Shown here piece by piece: positions 55,905-64,000 of a stretch of 64,000 nucleotides of DNA. The translations under genes were made by a program, and so were the position numbers. The stretch is from Chryseobacterium taklimakanense (lineage in GTDB: Bacteria > Bacteroidota > Bacteroidia > Flavobacteriales > Weeksellaceae). Position 1 is the first letter of the stretch. The number at the start of each line of letters is the position of its first letter. The notes beneath the pieces are model-generated. The model was given only the letters and a program-made list of their open reading frames with translations, made no database searches and was not told where the DNA came from. The stretch lies in the NCBI RefSeq assembly GCF_900187185.1, contig NZ_LT906465.1, positions 1,240,001 through 1,304,000 of the forward strand. The letters are read 5' to 3'.

Positions 55905-57342
55905 ATATCTAAAAAAGACTAAAATCATTGCTACACTCGGCCCGGCTTCTTCTAACAGAGAAACCATTACAGAACTGATAAAAGCGGGTGTAGACATCTT
56001 CAGAATAAATTTTTCGCACGCCGATTACGATCTTGTAAAAACCAATGTAAACACCATCCGCGAAGTCAATAAAGAGCTTGGAACCAACGTTGGGATCCTT
56101 GGAGATTTGCAGGGCCCAAAACTGAGAGTTGGCGTTGTGAAAGAGGGTTCCTACCTCAATCCCGGTGATATTTTAACATTTACCAATGAAAAGATCGAAG
56201 GCGATTCCACGAGAGTTTATATGACTTACCAGGAATTCCCGAATGATGTAAAAGTTGGTGAAAGAATACTGATTGATGACGGTAAACTGGTACTCCAGGT
56301 CCTTGAAACCAATGAAAAAGACACAGTAAAAGCAGTGACCATTCAGGGAGGCCCGCTTAGTTCTAAAAAAGGTGTCAATCTTCCGAATACCAATGTTTCA
56401 CTTCCGGCGCTTACTGAAAAAGATATTCAGGATGCGAATTTTATGCTTGATCTGGAACTGGACTGGATTGCGCTCTCATTCGTGCGGCATGCTCAGGACA
56501 TTAAAGATTTGAAAAAGCTCATTGCAAACCACCCGACCAATAAACAAAAAACACCTATCATCGCTAAAATTGAAAAGCCGGAAGGTGTAAAAAATATCGA
56601 GCAAATCCTTCTGGAATGCGATGGCTTAATGGTTGCCCGCGGCGATTTGGGTGTTGAAGTTCCGATGGAAGAAGTGCCGGCAATCCAGAAAAATCTTGTG
56701 GAAATTGCAAGAAAATACGCGAAGCCAGTGATTATTGCGACCCAGATGATGGAAACGATGATTACCAGCCTTACACCAACCAGAGCAGAAGTGAATGACG
56801 TTGCTAACTCGGTGCTGGACGGTGCTGATGCCGTAATGCTTTCCGGTGAAACTTCTGTAGGAAAATATCCGGTGGATGTGGTGAAAAATATGTCGAAGAT
56901 TGTAAAAAACATTGAAAGCACACATTTTTACCAAAACAAAAATGCACCTATTGAAAAGGAATTCAACTGTATCGACGACCGTTTCATCACCAACAGAATT
57001 TGTCTGGCGGCAGTAAGAATTGCCAAGACCACCGATGTGGAAGCGATCATTACATTAACACATTCCGGTTATACGGCATTCCAGATTTCTGCACACAGGC
57101 CTAACTCGCATATCATCGTTTTTAGTTCCAACAAGCGCGTCATTACCATGCTGAACCTGCTTTGGGGCGTGCGTGCTTATTATTACGACAGCGACAAATC
57201 GACAGACGAAACCATTATTCAGGTAAATAAGATGACCAAAGAACTGGGTTATGTTGAGGAAGAAGATTTTGTAATCAACCTTAATGCGACACCTGCGGAT
57301 GAGTTCGGAAAGACCAATACATTGAGGCTCACCACGATTTAG
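55897..57342 (+). CDS. pyk: Pyruvate kinase
   Basis: 481 residues. It makes pyruvate and ATP from phosphoenolpyruvate. Conserved stretches are TKIIATLGPASSNRETI, the active-site IIAKIEKPEGVKNIEQI with LMVARGDLGVEVP, and IIATQMMETMI. The C-terminal regulatory domain is present. It overlaps the IPExxxVDY gene by 8 bases and ends the operon. Confidence 0.97.
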   Translation: MNKYLKKTKIIATLGPASSNRETITELIKAGVDIFRINFSHADYDLVKTNVNTIREVNKELGTNVGILGDLQGPKLRVGVVKEGSYLNPGDILTFTNEKIEGDSTRVYMTYQEFPNDVKVGERILIDDGKLVLQVLETNEKDTVKAVTIQGGPLSSKKGVNLPNTNVSLPALTEKDIQDANFMLDLELDWIALSFVRHAQDIKDLKKLIANHPTNKQKTPIIAKIEKPEGVKNIEQILLECDGLMVARGDLGVEVPMEEVPAIQKNLVEIARKYAKPVIIATQMMETMITSLTPTRAEVNDVANSVLDGADAVMLSGETSVGKYPVDVVKNMSKIVKNIESTHFYQNKNAPIEKEFNCIDDRFITNRICLAAVRIAKTTDVEAIITLTHSGYTAFQISAHRPNSHIIVFSSNKRVITMLNLLWGVRAYYYDSDKSTDETIIQVNKMTKELGYVEEEDFVINLNATPADEFGKTNTLRLTTI

Positions 57343-57359
57343 GCAACAATCAACCCAAT

Positions 57360-57392
57360 AAAAAGTTCTCTGTGTTTTCCAGAGAACTTTTT
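57360..57392. terminator. Bidirectional terminator after pyk
   Basis: AAAAAGTTCTCTG pairs with CAGAGAACTTTTT. It serves pyk and the convergent aldehyde dehydrogenase gene. Confidence 0.9.
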
Positions 57393-57396
57393 GCTT

Positions 57397-58692
57397 TTAA
57401 ATCTCACCAATAATGGATTTTTTTATGGTAAATTCGTCCAACGCATAAAGAGACAGTTCCGTCCCATACCCCGAATTCTTTCTGCCGCCAAAAGGCATCC
57501 GCCAGTCCGACCGGAAAATCTGGTTGATGGCTACACTTCCGCTTTCAAGGTTTTCTGCAAAGTACATCGCTCTTTTTCTGTCTTTGGTGTACACGGCGTT
57601 TGCCAGTCCAAACATCGTATCATTCGCGATTTTTAGGGCATCATCATCATCTTTTGCTTTAAAAACCATTCCGAGCGGCCCGAAAAGTTCTTCCTGAAGT
57701 ACGGGATTTCCTTCATTCATTTCTATTAAACCAGGTTCAAAAGCCATATTTCCAACAGCGGTTAACGGAAGCAAAATTTCTGCACCGCTTTTGAGGGCTT
57801 TTTTATACTGTTTTTCTAAATCCGAAGCCAGATCTTCGCGCGCCATGAGTCCGAGTTTCGTTTCCTTATCCAGCGGATTTTCAGGCTGGAACTTTTTATA
57901 TTCTGCAATAAATTTCTCCAGAAATTCTTTATAAATTTTTGAATGAATGATGAAGCGTTTCCCGGCAACACACGTTTGCCCGCAATTCTGAAGCCTGGCT
58001 TGCGCGGCATCTTTTGCTGCAGTATCCAATTCGGCATCTTCCAAAACGATAAACGCGTCGCTTCCACCTAACTCCAGGACGCATTTTTTAAGGTTTCTTC
58101 CGGCAGTTTCGGCGATCTTCCTTCCGGCACCTTCGCTGCCCGTTAACGAAACTCCTTTGATGACCGGGTTCGCAATCATTTCTTCAACCTCATCGTGCGA
58201 TACTTTGAGGTGAGTAAAAATACCTTTCGGGAAACCCACTTCCACAAAAAGTTTCTCCATGGTATCGCCACTTTTATAGCAGATCGAAGCGTGCTTCAGC
58301 ACAATTACATTTCCGGCAAGGATTGCAGGAACCGCAAATCTCAGTGCCTGCCAAAACGGAAAATTCCACGGCATAATCCCGAGTATAACACCCATTGGTT
58401 CGCGGTGGATTTCTGAAATTTCATGTCCGGTTTCTACCTGCTCAGGTTTCAACACGTTTGCTGCTTTGGCATAGAAATCACACATTCCGGCGCATTTCTC
58501 AATTTCGGAAACCGACTGCGCAATCGGCTTATTCATTTCTTTGGTGATGATTTCTGCAAAGACTTCTTTTTTTTCCAATAAAGTTTTTGAAAGTTTGCTC
58601 AAAAGTTCCTGCCATTCCGCAAAAGGAACGTTTTTCCATTTTTTAAATGTTTTATCTGATTCTAAAAGTTGAGTCTCTATTGATTTTTTCAT
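57397..58692 (-). CDS. NAD(P)-dependent aldehyde dehydrogenase (succinate-semialdehyde type)
   Basis: 431 residues from the ATG encoding MKKSIETQLLESDKTF; a terminator of the upstream gene occupies the earlier part of the frame. Active-site residues are Glu in VLELGGSDAF and Cys in NCGQTCVAG. Shorter than typical 480-490 aa ALDHs, it matches the compact YneI/Sad type. A role in succinate semialdehyde oxidation is inferred. It follows hutG on the same strand but has its own terminator-separated unit. Confidence 0.88.
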   Translation of the reverse strand: MKKSIETQLLESDKTFKKWKNVPFAEWQELLSKLSKTLLEKKEVFAEIITKEMNKPIAQSVSEIEKCAGMCDFYAKAANVLKPEQVETGHEISEIHREPMGVILGIMPWNFPFWQALRFAVPAILAGNVIVLKHASICYKSGDTMEKLFVEVGFPKGIFTHLKVSHDEVEEMIANPVIKGVSLTGSEGAGRKIAETAGRNLKKCVLELGGSDAFIVLEDAELDTAAKDAAQARLQNCGQTCVAGKRFIIHSKIYKEFLEKFIAEYKKFQPENPLDKETKLGLMAREDLASDLEKQYKKALKSGAEILLPLTAVGNMAFEPGLIEMNEGNPVLQEELFGPLGMVFKAKDDDDALKIANDTMFGLANAVYTKDRKRAMYFAENLESGSVAINQIFRSDWRMPFGGRKNSGYGTELSLYALDEFTIKKSIIGEI

Positions 58693-58707
58693 AATTGTAA
58701 AATTAAC

Positions 58708-58734
58708 AAAAAAAGCACCCTTTTTGGAATGCTT
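58708..58734 (-). terminator. Terminator after hutG
   Basis: AAGCATTCC pairs with GGGTGCTT with G-T pairs, followed by seven T. It lies just before the aldehyde dehydrogenase ATG. Confidence 0.65.
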
Positions 58735-58770
58735 GCAATTTATTGCGTCTTTACAAGTCATTTGACAAAA

Positions 58771-59706
58771 CTATGATTCACGATAATGGTTCATAAACCA
58801 TTCATTGACAAGGCTTGCGGCCAGTCTGGCAGTCCGTTCACCAATGTCGTAAACTGGGTTTACTTCCGCAACGTCCATGGCAACCAACTTTTCATTCTTA
58901 AGGATATGCCTAAAAAAATGCGTAAAAACCGTATCGGCAAAGAGCCCGTTGTATGCCAGCGCAGAAACTCCCGGCGCGATTGACGCATTGAAAACATCCA
59001 TACAGACCGTAAGGTACATCACATCGACCTCAGCAAAAAGTTCATCAATCCTTTGGTAAACCGAAGGCAGATTTTCAAAGAAAAGTTCGTCGGCCAGAAT
59101 GTATTTCATGCCGTAGCGATGCGCCGTATCAAACAGTTTCAAAGTATTTGAATTTCGCTGGATTCCGATATGCAGCGAGTAAATTTGTCCATCCTGCGCA
59201 ATTTGCCAGAAACCGGTTCCGGAGGAGGCTCCAACTCCAATTTCGGGCTCACGGTTATCGAAATGGGCATCGAGATTGATAATTCCAATTTTCTGATTGG
59301 GAAAAGCTTTTTTAATGCCTGAATAATGCGCAAAAGTAACCTCGTGCCCGCCACCCAACACCACCGACTTTCCACCTTTACCTAAAATACCAGTTACTTT
59401 ATCCGCCAACTCCTGTTGAGCGTTTTCCAGATTCTGATTCGCACAATAGACATTTCCAAAATCCCTTAAGATAAAATCGGGAAATACTACCGGGAAATTG
59501 GACATGTTTTTTCGGATAATGTCCGGAGCATCCTTTGCCCCGACTCTTCCTTTGTTTCTCTTAACACCTTCATCTACGGCGAAACCGTGCAAAACGAAAT
59601 CTTTAGGTGAAATATTTTTATCAAAACTAATTCTTTGGAAAACTCGGTGGTGTAAAGCCTCATCCCCATCGAATCTTCCGCTCCAAATATTTTTATAATC
59701 TTCCAT
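58771..59706 (-). CDS. hutG: Formimidoylglutamase-like arginase family protein (HutG)
   Basis: 311 residues from the ATG encoding MEDYKNIWSGRFDG, overlapping hutI by 14 bases; an ATG at 59721 is possible. Manganese-site motifs are GGGHEVTFAHY and INLDAHFDNR, both intact. The third motif, normally a D-x-D pair as in TIDLDVLP, reads TVCMDVFN, so the first Asp is replaced by Cys. The end is APGVSALAYNG. Adjacent to hutI it should hydrolyse formimidoylglutamate in histidine breakdown. hutH and hutU are not in the window. Confidence 0.85.
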   Translation of the reverse strand: MEDYKNIWSGRFDGDEALHHRVFQRISFDKNISPKDFVLHGFAVDEGVKRNKGRVGAKDAPDIIRKNMSNFPVVFPDFILRDFGNVYCANQNLENAQQELADKVTGILGKGGKSVVLGGGHEVTFAHYSGIKKAFPNQKIGIINLDAHFDNREPEIGVGASSGTGFWQIAQDGQIYSLHIGIQRNSNTLKLFDTAHRYGMKYILADELFFENLPSVYQRIDELFAEVDVMYLTVCMDVFNASIAPGVSALAYNGLFADTVFTHFFRHILKNEKLVAMDVAEVNPVYDIGERTARLAASLVNEWFMNHYRES

Positions 59707-60940
59707 AAGATTTTTCTCCATTAATATAAACTGCTTCCGGCGCCAAAGTACCCTGTTTGTACAGCACATTCTGGAAATTATTGGTTTTATAAGTTACAAA
59801 ATCGGCTTTCCTGCCAGGTGCTAAAATCCCGCGGTCTTCCAAACCTAAAGCATATGCCGAACGGAAAGTAATTCCCGCCAGAATTTCTGCCGTAGAAAGT
59901 TTCTCATATGTTGCCAAAATGCTGGCCTGTGTCATCAGGTTTCCCATAGGCGCCGAGCCCGGATTCCAGTCGCTGGCAATTGCCAAAATAGCTCCAGCAT
60001 CCAAAAGTTTTCTCGCCGGAGTGAAAGGTTCGCCTAAACCTAAACTCGCTCCCGGAAGGGCAACGGCAACAGTGTCTGATTGCGCTAAAATTTCAATATC
60101 TTCGTCAACGGTCGCTTCCAGATGGTCTGCAGATTTGGCACCAACTTCGACAGCCACTCTCGAACTGCCCGGCGTAAACTGATCTGCATGAACTGTAATT
60201 TCGAAACCTAAATCTTTGGCTTTAAGCAGAAAATCTTTACTTTCCCCGGGTTGAAAGGCAGATTTTTCAATGAAAATATCAACTCTTTTGGCTAAATTTT
60301 CTGCTTTAACTTTTGGTAAAATCTCATTTAAAATATAATCAAGATATTCCTGACCGGAACCCTCCAAATCTCTTGGCTTCATATGCGCTGCCAGACAGGT
60401 CGCGATGATTGTCGCGCTGGTTTTTTCCTTTGCTTTCTGAATGACTCTCAACATTTTAAGCTCTTGAGCAGCATTTAACCCATATCCCGATTTTATTTCA
60501 ATCGTGGTTATCCCCAATGATATTAAATAATCAATTCTTTCCAGCAAAGTATTCAATAATTCTTCTTCTGAAGCATTTCTGGTATGCTCTACGGAACTCC
60601 AGATGCCACCGCCGGCCGCCGCGATTTCGAGGTAGGTTTTGCCGGCATTCCGCATCGCAAAATCATTGGCGCGGTTTCCACCGAAACAGATATGGGTATG
60701 GCAGTCGGTAAAAGCGGGTAAAACCACGTGTTCCTCTTTCATACGGATGACTTGAGATTCCTGGCCATTGTTCATCAAGACCGATTCCAGCTCCTCAAAA
60801 TTTCCGATTTTCTCAATCTTATCTTCGTGAAATAAAATACCGCCGTCTTGGATGATCTCCAGTTGGTCATCTGAAAGTTTTCCGCGTAAAGGCAGGTTTG
60901 CGAGGGTGACAATTTGCTTGAAAGGTCCGATTAGTTTCAT
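59693..60940 (-). CDS. hutI: Imidazolonepropionase
   Basis: 415 residues, amidohydrolase fold. It opens the imidazolone ring in histidine degradation. The metal ligands appear in TDCHTHICFGG and VHADQFTPGSS, and a conserved ASDWNPGSAPMGN is near the end. The product is passed to hutG, which overlaps it downstream. The upstream genes hutH and hutU lie elsewhere. Confidence 0.96.
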   Translation of the reverse strand: MKLIGPFKQIVTLANLPLRGKLSDDQLEIIQDGGILFHEDKIEKIGNFEELESVLMNNGQESQVIRMKEEHVVLPAFTDCHTHICFGGNRANDFAMRNAGKTYLEIAAAGGGIWSSVEHTRNASEEELLNTLLERIDYLISLGITTIEIKSGYGLNAAQELKMLRVIQKAKEKTSATIIATCLAAHMKPRDLEGSGQEYLDYILNEILPKVKAENLAKRVDIFIEKSAFQPGESKDFLLKAKDLGFEITVHADQFTPGSSRVAVEVGAKSADHLEATVDEDIEILAQSDTVAVALPGASLGLGEPFTPARKLLDAGAILAIASDWNPGSAPMGNLMTQASILATYEKLSTAEILAGITFRSAYALGLEDRGILAPGRKADFVTYKTNNFQNVLYKQGTLAPEAVYINGEKSYGRL

Positions 60941-61063
60941 AGTTTGAGGTTGGAGTTAAGGGTGAGTTTAAGCATAACAACTGCTCAAAATGCCTTTGGG
61001 TTATGCTAACAAAATTAACTTAATTCCGCAGATTAAGCAAACCGTCTGTTTCTTCGCTTTACC

Positions 61064-61095
61064 TTTGCGCCAACATCTACCTTTTATTATCTTTG
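61064..61095 (+). promoter_or_regulatory. Promoter of ruvB
   Basis: TTTG at 61064 and TATCTTTG at 61088, spaced by 20 bases, match the Bacteroidota promoter consensus well. Confidence 0.7.
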
Positions 61096-61114
61096 ACAAA
61101 AGAACACCGATTAA

Positions 61115-62137
61115 ATGCCTGATTTTTTACACCCAGATAAGGAGAATTACTCCGATGATGAGCTGATGCAGGAAGAAAAAATCCGCCCGCAAAGTTTTGA
61201 TGATTTTGCCGGACAACGAAAAACGCTGGATAATCTTGAAGTTTTTGTTGCGGCCGCCAAAAAAAGGGGAAATGCGCTGGACCATACCCTTCTGCACGGG
61301 CCACCGGGATTGGGAAAAACAACTTTAGCCCACATCATCGCCAATGAACTGGGCGTGAACTGCAAGGTCACTTCGGGGCCGGTTTTGGATAAACCCGGAA
61401 GTTTAGCAGGCTTGCTCACGAATCTGGAAGAAAACGATGTGCTCTTCATCGATGAAATCCACCGGCTTTCCCCGATTGTGGAAGAATACCTTTATTCTGC
61501 GATGGAAGATTACAAGATCGACATCATGCTGGAAACAGGGCCCAACGCACGTTCGGTACAGATCGGTTTGAATCCTTTTACTTTAGTGGGTGCGACAACC
61601 CGCAGCGGAATGCTGACCAAACCGATGCTCGCCAGGTTCGGAATACAAAGCAGACTGGAATACTACACGGTCGAATTGCTTTCTACGATTATCCAAAGAA
61701 GTGCCAGGGTTTTAGGCGTGAAAATCTACGAGGATGCAGCTATTGAAATCGCCCGAAGAAGCCGCGGAACCCCGAGAATCGCCAATGCACTGTTGAGGAG
61801 AGTCCGCGATTTTGCAGAAATAAAAGGCAACGGCGAGATTGAAATCAACATCACGAAATTTGCTTTAAACTCTTTAAACGTCGACGAGTTCGGGCTCGAT
61901 GAAATGGACAATAAAATCATGCGGGTGATGATTGAAAATTTCCGGGGAAGACCTGTGGGAATTTCGGCGCTGGCAACGTCTATCGGCGAAAATCCCGAAA
62001 CGCTGGAAGAAGTTTACGAACCGTTTTTGATTCAGGAAGGTTTTATCATACGGACTCCGCGAGGAAGAGAAGTGACAGAGAAAGCGTATCAGCATTTGGG
62101 GATTTCGAGGCCGCGGAATCCTGGGGAACTGTTTTAG
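61115..62137 (+). CDS. ruvB: Holliday junction branch migration helicase RuvB
   Basis: 340 residues, AAA+ motor of the RuvAB complex. It begins [16 protein letters not shown] and shows [12 protein letters not shown], Walker [12 protein letters not shown], Walker [11 protein letters not shown] and sensor GATTRSGML. The C-terminal winged helix includes [17 protein letters not shown] consensus promoter lies upstream. No ruvA or ruvC neighbour. Confidence 0.98.
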   Translation: MPDFLHPDKENYSDDELMQEEKIRPQSFDDFAGQRKTLDNLEVFVAAAKKRGNALDHTLLHGPPGLGKTTLAHIIANELGVNCKVTSGPVLDKPGSLAGLLTNLEENDVLFIDEIHRLSPIVEEYLYSAMEDYKIDIMLETGPNARSVQIGLNPFTLVGATTRSGMLTKPMLARFGIQSRLEYYTVELLSTIIQRSARVLGVKIYEDAAIEIARRSRGTPRIANALLRRVRDFAEIKGNGEIEINITKFALNSLNVDEFGLDEMDNKIMRVMIENFRGRPVGISALATSIGENPETLEEVYEPFLIQEGFIIRTPRGREVTEKAYQHLGISRPRNPGELF

Positions 62138-62141
62138 AGGG

Positions 62142-62195
62142 GTTAGTGGTTAGTGGTTGAGTGGTTGAGTAGTTTAGTGGTTGAGTGGTTGAGTT
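62142..62195. repeat. Short tandem repeat GGTTGAGT-type
   Basis: About seven degenerate 7-8 base units of form GTTGAGTG / GTTAGTG directly after the ruvB stop. A low-complexity repeat that could vary in copy number. Confidence 0.8.
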
Positions 62196-62243
62196 TTTTA
62201 GTTGGGCAGTAAAGTGAGATTGATGCTTTTTTTACATGCTCTA

Positions 62244-62391
62244 CACCGCGTGAGGGATGGTAAGGGCGCGACCGAAGGGAGCGGTGCGCAGTGAAACGGA
62301 GCACCGAAACGAAGTGAAGCCCTGAACAGCCCGGCCCGAACGAGGGAACGGAGGCGCGCAGCGCCGGAGTGACCGAGTGAGGGACACGCCC
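62244..62391. repeat. GC-rich non-coding intergenic element
   Basis: About 148 bases with roughly 68% G+C by hand count, in a much more AT-rich genome. GTGAGGGA occurs near both ends (62250 and 62377). Two hairpins are visible: GCGCGACCG with CGGTGCGC (one bulge) and GGCGC-GCA-GCGCC. Several CGAAG/GAGCG-type repeats lie between. No sensible reading frame was found. It resembles a family of structured intergenic repeats seen in Flavobacteriia, whose function is not known to me. Confidence 0.6.
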
Positions 62392-62454
62392 AAAAAACCG
62401 TTCTCACAATCGTATCTTTAAGAAATTTTATTAATTTTATTGAAAATATTCGAT

Positions 62455-63321
62455 ATGAAACTCTACCCCATACAGTGCGGAAACTTTAAACTGGACGGCG
62501 GCGCGATGTTCGGCGTGGTACCAAAATCTTTGTGGCAGAAGACCAATCCGGCAGACGAAAAAAATCTCATCGAAATGGGAATGCGCTCCCTGCTCATCGA
62601 AGACGGCAAAAAACTGATCCTGATTGACTGCGGGCTCGGACAAAAACAGGATGAGAAATTTTTCGGCCATTATTCGCTTTACGGCGATGACTCGCTGGAG
62701 AAAAATCTTTCCAGGTATGGTTTTGTAAAAGACGATATCACCGATGTTTTCCTGACGCACCTGCATTTTGACCATTGCGGCGGCGCGATTGAATGGAATG
62801 ACGACCGAACGGGTTACAGGCCGGCTTTCAGAAATGCCCAGTTCTGGACGAATGAAAACCACTGGCAATGGGCGACAGAGCCTAATCCGAGGGAAAAAGC
62901 AAGTTTTCTGAAAGAAAATATCTTCCCGATGCAGGAAAGCGGCCAGCTGAACTTTGTTCCTTTGCCGACAACAGGCAATTACGGCTTTGCACCGGACCTG
63001 AAAATGGATATAATTTTCGTGGACGGCCATACTGAAAAACAGATGCTTCCGGTCATTCAGTACCAGGAGAAAACGATTGTTTTTGCGGCGGATTTAATTC
63101 CAACCGCGGGACACGTTCCGCTGGTGTATGTGATGGGCTACGACACGCGCCCGCTGCTGACGATGGAAGAAAAAGAAAAATTCCTGAAACAGTGCGTGGA
63201 CAATGAATATCTGCTGTTCCTGGAACACGATGCGCACCACGAACTTGCGAGCGTGAAAATGACAGAGAAAGGCGTAAAACTGGATGATACTTTCAGTTTT
63301 AATGAAGTTTTTGGGTATTAA
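62455..63321 (+). CDS. MBL-fold metallo-hydrolase
   Basis: 288 residues from the ATG encoding MKLYPIQCGNFKLDGG. The TTG at 62440 is less likely. The metallo-beta-lactamase motif is LTHLHFDHCGGA (HxHxDH), with more ligands in FVDGHTEKQM and AADLIPTAGH and a later EHDAHHEL. The fold is like lactonases or N-acyl homoserine lactone hydrolases, but the substrate cannot be told. It lies after the GC-rich element. Confidence 0.85.
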   Translation: MKLYPIQCGNFKLDGGAMFGVVPKSLWQKTNPADEKNLIEMGMRSLLIEDGKKLILIDCGLGQKQDEKFFGHYSLYGDDSLEKNLSRYGFVKDDITDVFLTHLHFDHCGGAIEWNDDRTGYRPAFRNAQFWTNENHWQWATEPNPREKASFLKENIFPMQESGQLNFVPLPTTGNYGFAPDLKMDIIFVDGHTEKQMLPVIQYQEKTIVFAADLIPTAGHVPLVYVMGYDTRPLLTMEEKEKFLKQCVDNEYLLFLEHDAHHELASVKMTEKGVKLDDTFSFNEVFGY

Positions 63322-63398
63322 GATGGGAAGCAGAAGGCGGAAGATGGAGTTGTACGGCCGCTGCAGGTTTAGCGAATTTTGACTTCTGGCAAAATTAT

Positions 63399-63406
63399 TA
63401 TCTTTG
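63399..63406 (+). promoter_or_regulatory. -7 box TATCTTTG of coaE
   Basis: TAnnTTTG match about 22 bases before the coaE ATG; the upstream TTTG is at 17-base spacing. Confidence 0.45.
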
Positions 63407-63427
63407 AGGCATTAATTAATCAAAATT

Positions 63428-64000
63428 ATGGACACAACAGAAGGCGGGACGACATCGCCTGAGCCCGAACCGAGGATCATCGGTCTCACCGGAGGAATCG
63501 GCTCCGGAAAATCAACAGTTGCAAAATTTATCGAGGATATGGGGTTTCCGGTATATTACTCGGATATCCGCGCCAAAGAAATCGTAAACGACAACGAGAT
63601 CCTCAAATCAAAAATTGTGGAACTTCTGGGCTCCGAAGCTTACAATGAAAACGGCAATTACAACCGTAAATATGTAGCAAGCCTGGTTTTTGGGAATGAT
63701 GAACTTTTACAAAAACTCAATCAAACGATTCATCCTGCAGTACGGGCAGATTTTGAAAACTGGGTAAGCCGACAGAGTTCTGAATTTGTTTTTAAGGAAA
63801 CCGCACTGCTTTTCGAGTTGGGTTTAGATAAGGAATGTCATCAGTCTATCCTGGTGACGGCGGAGGACAATCTGCGGATCAAGCGTGTGATGGACCGCGA
63901 CGGAAAAACCTACCGCGAAGTGGAAACCATAATGGACAAGCAAATGCCGGAAAAAGACAAAATCCGGAAAACCGTTTTCATCATTTACAATAATGACGGG
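63428..64000 (+). CDS. coaE: Dephospho-CoA kinase, N-terminal part
   Basis: 191 codons are present and the frame runs out of the window. After a short acidic leader (MDTTEGGTTSPEPEP) comes the P-loop IGLTGGIGSGKSTVAKF, then VYYSDIRAKEIVND and the conserved LLFELGLDKECHQSILVTA. It phosphorylates dephospho-CoA as the last CoA step. The leader is longer than in most CoaE proteins. The last residues shown are FIIYNNDG. Confidence 0.93.
   Translation, partial: MDTTEGGTTSPEPEPRIIGLTGGIGSGKSTVAKFIEDMGFPVYYSDIRAKEIVNDNEILKSKIVELLGSEAYNENGNYNRKYVASLVFGNDELLQKLNQTIHPAVRADFENWVSRQSSEFVFKETALLFELGLDKECHQSILVTAEDNLRIKRVMDRDGKTYREVETIMDKQMPEKDKIRKTVFIIYNNDG

Noticed and set aside
62200-62450. Open frame 62198-62407 on the minus strand through the GC-rich element
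   Set aside because: Its Arg/Ala/Ser/Pro-rich product is what GC-rich repeat DNA gives in any frame, and it has no start signal.

Overview
The window is chromosomal DNA of a Flavobacteriia member, most likely of the Chryseobacterium/Kaistella group (Weeksellaceae). This rests on moderate-to-low GC, very weak Shine-Dalgarno sites, many Bacteroidota-type -7 promoter boxes of form TAnnTTTG, and lineage-typical proteins: PorP/SprF, DUF3822, DUF6370, head-GIN, IPExxxVDY, a PASTA membrane protein and a stand-alone S9/DPP-IV peptidase. No phage, insertion sequence, CRISPR array or integrated island was seen. Gene density is high, and most units end in clear hairpin-plus-T terminators.

Layout. 1-5.2 kb: tail of a HupE/UreJ-like membrane protein, a secreted M1 aminopeptidase and groES-groEL. 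5.3-13.7 kb: an orphan HTH-like regulator, small secreted proteins, an ABC exporter, truA, a YfcE-type phosphoesterase, an Smr protein, DUF3822-rsmD and murI. 13.7-18 kb (minus strand): hemW, PorP/SprF, an RluD-type synthase and a PASTA protein. 18.2-24.4 kb: ddl-coaD-TRIC-SdpI, folA, then a LemA-TPM-TPM operon. 23.9-27.1 kb: a KefF/KefC-like potassium efflux pair and a head-GIN lipoprotein. 27.2-35.6 kb: M3 and S9 peptidases, a PAP2 phosphatase, an ABC-F protein, DUF4230. 35.6-40.3 kb (minus strand): a translation block, rpsU, xerC, hpf, four tRNAs, tuf, tRNA-Trp, secE and nusG. It ends at a strong terminator next to an aquaporin gene remnant; rplK does not follow nusG. 40.5-50.6 kb: an AddA-like helicase-nuclease, ferritin, a Spy-like protein, a MurG-like glycosyltransferase, two tandem secreted Tyr/Asn-rich paralogs and amylomaltase. 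50.7-57.3 kb: cysS, folE, and acpP-fabF-rnc-IPExxxVDY-pyk. 57.4-64 kb: aldehyde dehydrogenase, hutG-hutI, ruvB, a GC-rich non-coding element, an MBL hydrolase and the start of coaE.

Most of the window is housekeeping. The least explained items are the GC-rich intergenic element near 62.3 kb, the TGTACA motifs confined to the non-coding DNA around groESL, the tandem Tyr/Asn-rich secreted paralogs (one apparently frameshifted), the aquaporin remnant next to nusG, a terminator hairpin directly abutting tRNA-Trp, and unusual residues at conserved sites in HutG and RsmD. I saw no convincing new multi-gene defence or mobile system.
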